Assembly: GCF_000158095.2 (NCBI RefSeq)
Contig: NZ_CM011002.1
Span: forward strand, 859,541 to 923,540
Source of the DNA: Roseibium alexandrii DFL-11
GTDB taxonomy: Bacteria; Pseudomonadota; Alphaproteobacteria; Rhizobiales; Stappiaceae
DNA length: 64,000 bases
Reading direction: 5' to 3'
The notes beneath the pieces were generated by a model. The model was not told the origin of the DNA, did not search any database, and saw only the letters and a program-made list of their open reading frames with translations. The position numbers were made by a program, and so were the translations under genes. Below are positions 59,506-64,000 of this stretch, piece after piece. How positions within the stretch are numbered: the stretch's first letter is position 1; each line of letters starts with the position of its first letter.

Positions 59506-60915
59506 ATGTCTGTGCTCATGTCCCAAGCCAAATTCCTGTCCGGCAACCTATTTCGTCATGTCACGGTGATGTCACTGACCTCGTCCGTCGGGCTGATGGC
59601 GATCTTCGCCGTTGATTTCGTCGATATGATTTTCATCTCGATGCTCGGCAAGGATGAGTTGGCGGCCGCGGTTGGTTACGCGGGTGCGATCCTGTTCTTC
59701 ACCACATCCTTCAACATCGGTGTTGCGATTGCAGCCGGTGCATTGGTGGCCCGGGCGCTCGGCGAGGGAGACAAGGATCATGCGCGCAGTAGGGCATCCG
59801 CGGCGCTCGGCTGGGGCGTCCTCTTTTGCATTGCTTTTGCGACCCTGGTCTGGTTCGGGCTTGATTTTCTGGTCAGCCTGATCGGGGCGACCGGGGCGAC
59901 TCACGGACTTGCCGTTGATTACCTGTCGATCATTGTTCCGACTTTGCCCTTTTTGCTCTTGGGCATGGCAGGAGGCGCAATCCTGAGGGCCCACGGGGAC
60001 GCCCGGCGCGCGATGTCCTGTACAATCATTGCCGGGTTGGTCAACGCGGTGCTGGATCCCATCCTGATCTTTGGCTTTGATCTTGAGTTGACCGGAGCGG
60101 CCCTTGCAAGCGCAGCGTCCCGCATCGCGCTCGCTGTCTTCGCCATCTGGCCGATTTTTCAGTATTACGGCGGTCTGAGCCTTCCGGGTAAATCCGCTTT
60201 CATGAAAGCGCTGCCGCCGATCGCGGCGATTGCCGTTCCGGCAATTCTGACCCAATTGGCGACCCCTGTTGGTCAGGCGTTTGTCACCCGCTCTATGGCC
60301 GAATTCGGCGAAGATGCGGTTGCAGGAATGGCTGTCGTTGCGCGGATGAGCCCGCTCGCCTTCGCGACGATTTTTGCGCTTTCAGGGGCCGTCGGGCCGA
60401 TCGTCGGGCAGAATTATGGGGCGGGTGCCTATACAAGGGTTCGCACGGTCTTGCGGGATGCGCTCTTGTTCACAGCCTTGGTGGTCGCGTTCGCCGCCTT
60501 GGTGCTTTTTCTTTTGAGAGAGCCGATAGCCGCCCTGTTTCAAGTGCAGGGTGTTGCCTTGACGCTGATCTATCTCTTCTGCGGTCCTCTGGCCCTGGCA
60601 TTCTTCTTCAATGGCGCTCTTTTTGTCTCCAACGCGTTCTTCAACAATCTGGGGCGTCCGTTCTATTCGACCTGGATGAACTGGGGGCGTCATACGCTTG
60701 GCACCATACCGCTTGTGATGATTTGTGGATCGATCTGGGGGGCGCCGGGTGTGTTGATCGGACAAGCCGCCGGTGGCGTGGTTTTCGGCGTTGCGGCCAT
60801 CTTTCTGGTGCGGTCAGTGATCCGGACGGTCGAGACCGGGGAGGGCAGACCTGAAGGGCCAAGCATCTTCCAGCGTCAGGCCCGTCAGGTCATTCTCTTT
60901 TTCAACCGCCGCTAA
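59506..60915 (+). CDS. MATE-family efflux transporter
   Basis: A 469-residue 12-helix multidrug and toxin extrusion protein. The N-lobe starts at LSGNLFRHVTVMSLTSSVGLMAIFAVDFVDMIFIS, with GVAIAAGALVARALGEGD as the typical helix 2 region, and the C-lobe repeats it (PVGQAFVTRSMAEFGEDAVAGMAVVARMSPLAFATIFALSGAVGPIVGQNYGAGAYTRV). No Shine-Dalgarno sequence is visible; ATG 59506 or 59518 could start it. It follows the SHMT-like gene by 63 bp. Substrate unknown. Confidence 0.9.
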   Translation: MSVLMSQAKFLSGNLFRHVTVMSLTSSVGLMAIFAVDFVDMIFISMLGKDELAAAVGYAGAILFFTTSFNIGVAIAAGALVARALGEGDKDHARSRASAALGWGVLFCIAFATLVWFGLDFLVSLIGATGATHGLAVDYLSIIVPTLPFLLLGMAGGAILRAHGDARRAMSCTIIAGLVNAVLDPILIFGFDLELTGAALASAASRIALAVFAIWPIFQYYGGLSLPGKSAFMKALPPIAAIAVPAILTQLATPVGQAFVTRSMAEFGEDAVAGMAVVARMSPLAFATIFALSGAVGPIVGQNYGAGAYTRVRTVLRDALLFTALVVAFAALVLFLLREPIAALFQVQGVALTLIYLFCGPLALAFFFNGALFVSNAFFNNLGRPFYSTWMNWGRHTLGTIPLVMICGSIWGAPGVLIGQAAGGVVFGVAAIFLVRSVIRTVETGEGRPEGPSIFQRQARQVILFFNRR

Positions 60916-60932
60916 GCCGTTTTCTTTTAAGT

Positions 60933-61349
60933 TCAGAACTTGCCGGGTTTCACAGCGCTCCTTCGGGCACTGATCCGGATGAGTTTTTGAAACTTCGGGC
61001 ATTCAATGTGACGCGGCGCAGGGCAGTCGGCTACGTGCCGGATCATATCCCGCAAGGATGTGAGCCGGGCGATCTGATCATCAAGATCGTCCGCCTTTGT
61101 GCGCAGGACCGAGCGGGAGAGAGACGGGCGGCCGTCCGGTCCGAACATGCCCTTGATTTCCTCCAGCGAAAAACCGGCGGCTTTGCCGAGCCGGATGACG
61201 GCCAGCTGATCGAGGACTTCCGGACCGAACAGCCGTTTCAGGCCTCGCCTGCCGGCAGAATGGATCAGCCCTTTTTCCTCATAGTGGCGCAGCGCCGATG
61301 CGGCGACCCCGGACTGGCGCGCAACTTCCGAAATATCGAGTAATTTCAT
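60933..61349 (-). CDS. MerR-family transcriptional regulator
   Basis: A 138-residue MerR protein: MKLLDISEVARQSGVAASALRHYEEKGLIHSAGRRGLKRLFGPEVLDQLAVIRLGKAAGFSLEEIKGMF is the winged helix, followed by the dimer coiled coil (LRTKADDLDDQIARLTSLRDMIRHVA) and a C-terminal DCPAPRHIECPKFQ with two Cys eight residues apart. This is not the SoxR iron-sulfur motif (four Cys). It is divergent from an MFS permease across a MerR-type promoter, its probable target. Confidence 0.9.
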   Translation of the reverse strand: MKLLDISEVARQSGVAASALRHYEEKGLIHSAGRRGLKRLFGPEVLDQLAVIRLGKAAGFSLEEIKGMFGPDGRPSLSRSVLRTKADDLDDQIARLTSLRDMIRHVADCPAPRHIECPKFQKLIRISARRSAVKPGKF

Positions 61350-61352
61350 CTC

Positions 61353-61383
61353 TTGACCTTAAGTCGACTTGAACTTGTAGGCT
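61353..61383 (+). promoter_or_regulatory. MerR-type promoter with SoxR-box-like dyad
   Basis: TTGACC (61353-61358) and TAGGCT (61378-61383) are 19 bases apart, the long spacing that MerR activators correct. Between them CCTTAAGT-CG-ACTTGAAC (61357-61374) is an imperfect dyad close to the SoxR consensus CCTCAAGTTAACTTGAGG. It lies between the MerR and MFS genes. Confidence 0.6.
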
Positions 61384-61419
61384 GCAGCCAACTTAGTCGT
61401 CATGCAAGAGGATTTTTAC

Positions 61420-62688
61420 ATGACTTATTCAAATGGCCGGCCGGAAACATCGCTTTGGCGCGATGCAACCGCGTTGGCGTTGCTTCTGACTGCCTCATTG
61501 AAAATCATGGCGAATGCCACGATCAGTCCTGCCTTGCCTGCGCTGGAAGCCAGTTTTTCAGGCGAGCCGGGCGCGGCTTATCTGGTCCGTTTCCTGGTCT
61601 CGGCGCCATCCTTGACCGTGGTTCTGGTTGCACCGCTTGCCGGGCTTGCGATTGACCGGTTCGGGCGCAGCTGGCTGCTGATGGCCGGTGTTTTGGTGTT
61701 CGCACTGTCGGGCAGTGCCGGCGCCTATCTGAACGATCTGAATGCCATCCTTGTAAGCCGTCTGCTGCTTGGGGTCGCGCTTGCTTTTACAATGACCGCG
61801 CAGGTCGCGCTTGCGGGCGACTTGTTCCAGGGCAACCGCCGCAGTGCCTTTATGGGAGGGCAGGTTGTTGCGATCAATTTCGGCGGGTTTTTGTTTATCG
61901 GTGGAGCCGGTCTGTTGGCCGGCGTCTCTCCGCGGTTGCCCTTTTTGATATACGCGTTGCCTCTTCTGCTTCTACCGTTGCTCTGGCCGGTTATGAAACA
62001 GGAGTATCAGAAACGGAAACACGCTCCTGACATGCCCGCATCTTTGACGAATGGGGCATCCGAACCTTCAGCCGCGCAAGCTGGATCATGGTTGACTTTC
62101 GCTTTGGGACTTGCCGGTCTTTCGATGGTGACCGTGATGATGTTTTTTCTGATGCCCAGCCAATTGCCGTTTTTTCTTGACGCATCTGGATTTAACGGGG
62201 CGACCGGCACGGCGCTCGGGCTCGGTGCCTTGACCCTTTCGGGCGCTTTCACTGCGTTGAAGTTTGCAGCGATCCGCAGCCGTCTCGGTCTTCCATGCAC
62301 GTTTTCGGTGGGTTTTCTTATCATGGGATGTGGGTTTGCCACGTTGGCAATATATCCTGCATGGCAATTCATCATCCCGGGTTGCGCACTGATTGGCATT
62401 GGCTATGCGTTCGTCCAGCCAGCCTTGTTTCTTGCCGCACTCGACATTGCACCTCCCGCTCGGCGTGGAACGGTCTCCGGTATGATCACAACATCCATGT
62501 TCCTTGGACAGATCGTGTCGCCATTTGTGTTTACTCCGGCACTCCAGAGCTATGGATTTGAAGCGGTATACGCCGCGAGTGGGGTCGTGTTTGTTGTCTT
62601 CGCGTCTGTGGCACTGGCAGTTCGATTTTTCAAACCCGTAAGGATGACCGTGCCCTCAGAGCCTAGTTTGGAAAAACCAGCACTTTGA
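61420..62688 (+). CDS. MFS transporter (MerR-associated)
   Basis: A 422-residue 12-helix MFS permease: ATALALLLTASLKIMANATISPALPALEASF, GLAIDRFGRSWLLMAGV (loop 2-3 motif) and a long cytoplasmic loop near residue 200 (KQEYQKRKHAPDMPASL). ATG at 61420 is preferred, with AGAGGA seven bases upstream; 61402 is in frame. It is divergent from the MerR gene and behind a MerR-type promoter, suggesting a drug or redox-active compound exporter. Its 3' end overlaps the convergent HlyD gene by 26 bases. Confidence 0.88.
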   Translation: MTYSNGRPETSLWRDATALALLLTASLKIMANATISPALPALEASFSGEPGAAYLVRFLVSAPSLTVVLVAPLAGLAIDRFGRSWLLMAGVLVFALSGSAGAYLNDLNAILVSRLLLGVALAFTMTAQVALAGDLFQGNRRSAFMGGQVVAINFGGFLFIGGAGLLAGVSPRLPFLIYALPLLLLPLLWPVMKQEYQKRKHAPDMPASLTNGASEPSAAQAGSWLTFALGLAGLSMVTVMMFFLMPSQLPFFLDASGFNGATGTALGLGALTLSGAFTALKFAAIRSRLGLPCTFSVGFLIMGCGFATLAIYPAWQFIIPGCALIGIGYAFVQPALFLAALDIAPPARRGTVSGMITTSMFLGQIVSPFVFTPALQSYGFEAVYAASGVVFVVFASVALAVRFFKPVRMTVPSEPSLEKPAL

Positions 62689-63892
62689 TGGGCAAAAGCA
62701 GGGACTGGATGCGGATGACGAGTGCATTCGCAATTCCCATCCCGTCCACGATCCGGAACAGGAAGGCAGAGAATCCGGAATTTTCACCAGACTTGATGGC
62801 CTTGTCGTGATTGGAGTACGCAACGCCTATGCACCGGCTGCCGGGCGGGATGTAATCCGCATGACCTTCGAAAACAGGTTCCAGAACAGTCAGGATCGTG
62901 CCGGGACGCGCGCGGTCCTGAATGTCGACCAGCTGGTCTGTGGGCCGGAGCTGACCGCCAGAGATGGCGTCCTGGATTTCAGTAACAGCCATCGGGATGA
63001 CCGCAAGCGGTTTCGAGGCGCAGGTAATCTCAACAATGGTGCCGATGTGGAGAACCTGAGCTGAGATTTGGCCAAAGCCGGCCTGAAAGCGGCCACGGCC
63101 CGATCCTTCAGGAATCAGAATACCGGCCGGACGCAGGATGGGATTAACGAGGTCACCCGGTTGGAGCTTGAACTGGCGGACAGTGCCGTTTGTCCCGGCA
63201 AAGACGGTCGATTTTTCGATCTCTGTTTCCGCCTGCGAAAGTGCCGCCTCGGCACTCGACTTTTGCGCAGGCAAAAGAACCCGGAGCCGGGTCTGGTTCG
63301 CATCGCGCTGCGCCTTAATTGCTTCCAGCGACCCGGTCAGACCTTCCACCGTCAACCGCAGGCGCTCCAATTCCTGCTCAGTGACCACATTCTGGTTGCG
63401 TTCAGACAGGTCAAGGCGCCGCGTGAGATCATCTTGTGCCTTGCGTAGCTGACTTTCAGAAGCAACGATATTGCCTTCGGCCGCTGCAAGTTCCGCTTGA
63501 CCGACCAGAATTGCGGCTTCCACTTCGGCAATCCGGCGCCGTGATGTTTCAGCTGCAGCCTGTTGCCGCTGTGTGTCGAGCCGGAAGATTGGTTCCCCGG
63601 CGCGGACAAACTGGTTGTCGGCAACATAAACCTCCTCGACCCGGCCGGGTCGATCGCTGAGAATAGAGACGGTCCTGAAGAGCGAGGTGACATTCGTTGT
63701 GGTGGGGTGAAAATAGAAAATCACCGTCAGCAGACTGATCGCAAGCACGGCACAGGACGTGATGCCCCATCGCAGCTCATACCACATTGTGAACAGGTTG
63801 ATCTCATGACCAAGCCGCTTGCCCTGCTTGTAGCGGCGATAAAGGTAATCCGGAAGGATCGTAATCAGGGCGCTGAAGAGCAGCTCAAGCAT
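62663..63892 (-). CDS. HlyD-type membrane fusion protein, second copy
   Basis: A 409-residue periplasmic adaptor with the same plan as the 8.5 kb gene: a short cytoplasmic start (MLELLFSALITILPDYLYRR), a transmembrane helix (GITSCAVLAISLLTVIFYF), a first lipoyl half (ILSDRPGRVEEVYVADNQFVRAGEPIFRLDT), a long Gln/Ala-rich coiled-coil hairpin (about 100-215), and the returning half (VFAGTNGTVRQFKLQPGDLVNP). Its start codon overlaps the stop of the upstream gene (TAATG at 63890-63894), so it is translationally coupled to a small membrane protein. Confidence 0.85.
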   Translation of the reverse strand: MLELLFSALITILPDYLYRRYKQGKRLGHEINLFTMWYELRWGITSCAVLAISLLTVIFYFHPTTTNVTSLFRTVSILSDRPGRVEEVYVADNQFVRAGEPIFRLDTQRQQAAAETSRRRIAEVEAAILVGQAELAAAEGNIVASESQLRKAQDDLTRRLDLSERNQNVVTEQELERLRLTVEGLTGSLEAIKAQRDANQTRLRVLLPAQKSSAEAALSQAETEIEKSTVFAGTNGTVRQFKLQPGDLVNPILRPAGILIPEGSGRGRFQAGFGQISAQVLHIGTIVEITCASKPLAVIPMAVTEIQDAISGGQLRPTDQLVDIQDRARPGTILTVLEPVFEGHADYIPPGSRCIGVAYSNHDKAIKSGENSGFSAFLFRIVDGMGIANALVIRIQSLLLPIKVLVFPN

Positions 63893-64000
63893 TACCGGAT
63901 CCTTCGCTTGCCGGTCCGGCCAGAGCGGAGCGATTTGACCTTAACAGGTAAAACAATCTGCGAAATTGGAATGGCGGCGAGCAAAAGGGCTGCAACCCAA
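63892..64000 (-). CDS. Small membrane protein, C-terminal part (window edge)
   Basis: The minus strand reads an open frame from the window edge to TAA at 63892-63894. It gives 35 residues, starting WVAALLLAAIPISQIVLPV and ending GRTGKRRIR, i.e. the last part of a membrane helix and a basic tail. It is coupled to the HlyD gene exactly as the small membrane protein at 8095-8475 is to the first HlyD gene, though the two C-termini are not similar in sequence. Confidence 0.6.
   Translation of the reverse strand, partial: WVAALLLAAIPISQIVLPVKVKSLRSGRTGKRRIR

Overview
The window looks like chromosomal DNA of an alphaproteobacterium of the order Hyphomicrobiales, most likely a marine Stappiaceae (Roseibium/Labrenzia type). 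This is inferred from gene content and layout: an MttB-like/dimethylglycine dehydrogenase/betaine-homocysteine methyltransferase cluster, a FecR plus CHASE2-EAL pair, tamA-tamB, rplM-rpsI, many small regulator-flanked metabolic units, and moderately high GC with frequent GTG starts. I see no insertion sequence, prophage, CRISPR array, rRNA or tRNA.

Layout. 0.1-6.6 kb: an orphan DnaB-like ATPase, a TetR-controlled pair (alpha/beta hydrolase and flavin-binding oxidase-like protein) with repeated operator-like sites, an L,D-transpeptidase, a DUF1989 protein and a DUF389 membrane protein. 6.9-12 kb: an AraC regulator divergent from a small membrane protein/HlyD pair, three tandem copies of a small Arg-rich exported-looking protein, and two small unknown proteins. 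12-18 kb: class I fumarase, a YceI-cytochrome b561-YceI operon, a glycerophosphodiesterase and an MFS permease. 18-25 kb: a FecR-domain protein with a 30-bp minisatellite, a CHASE2/PAS/GGDEF-like/EAL phosphodiesterase, succinate-semialdehyde dehydrogenase and an XRE regulator. 24.8-34 kb: tamB and tamA (outer-membrane protein assembly), folD, an AGE-family epimerase and a GFA protein. 34-40 kb: methylated-amine and one-carbon cluster. 40-47 kb: VOC protein, two tandem orphan periplasmic binding proteins, a second GFA protein, a ferric-reductase-like flavoprotein, a PaaI thioesterase behind a MerR-type promoter, and an active-looking diguanylate cyclase. 47-50 kb: rplM-rpsI with a terminator-like leader, and an unknown 473-residue protein behind two LacI-type operators. 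50-58 kb: LysR with a divergent F420-reductase-like/SDR operon, an alpha/beta hydrolase and MarR, and a RimB-like/RimK/AstE-like operon. 57-64 kb: LysR divergent from an unusual SHMT-like enzyme, MATE efflux, MerR divergent from an MFS permease, and a second HlyD gene preceded by a small membrane protein cut by the window edge.

Common themes are local regulators divergent from their likely targets, one-carbon/methyl metabolism (MttB-like, DMGDH-like, BHMT, FolD, SHMT-like), cyclic-di-GMP turnover (one intact GGDEF, one EAL protein with a ruined GGDEF), and envelope biogenesis. The points most worth a second look are the three tandem Arg-rich small proteins, the FecR/CHASE2-EAL pair with its repeat tract, the leader hairpin in front of rplM, the SHMT-like enzyme lacking folate-site residues, and the SDR lacking YxxxK. 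All family assignments come from reading the sequences by eye; no database search was run.
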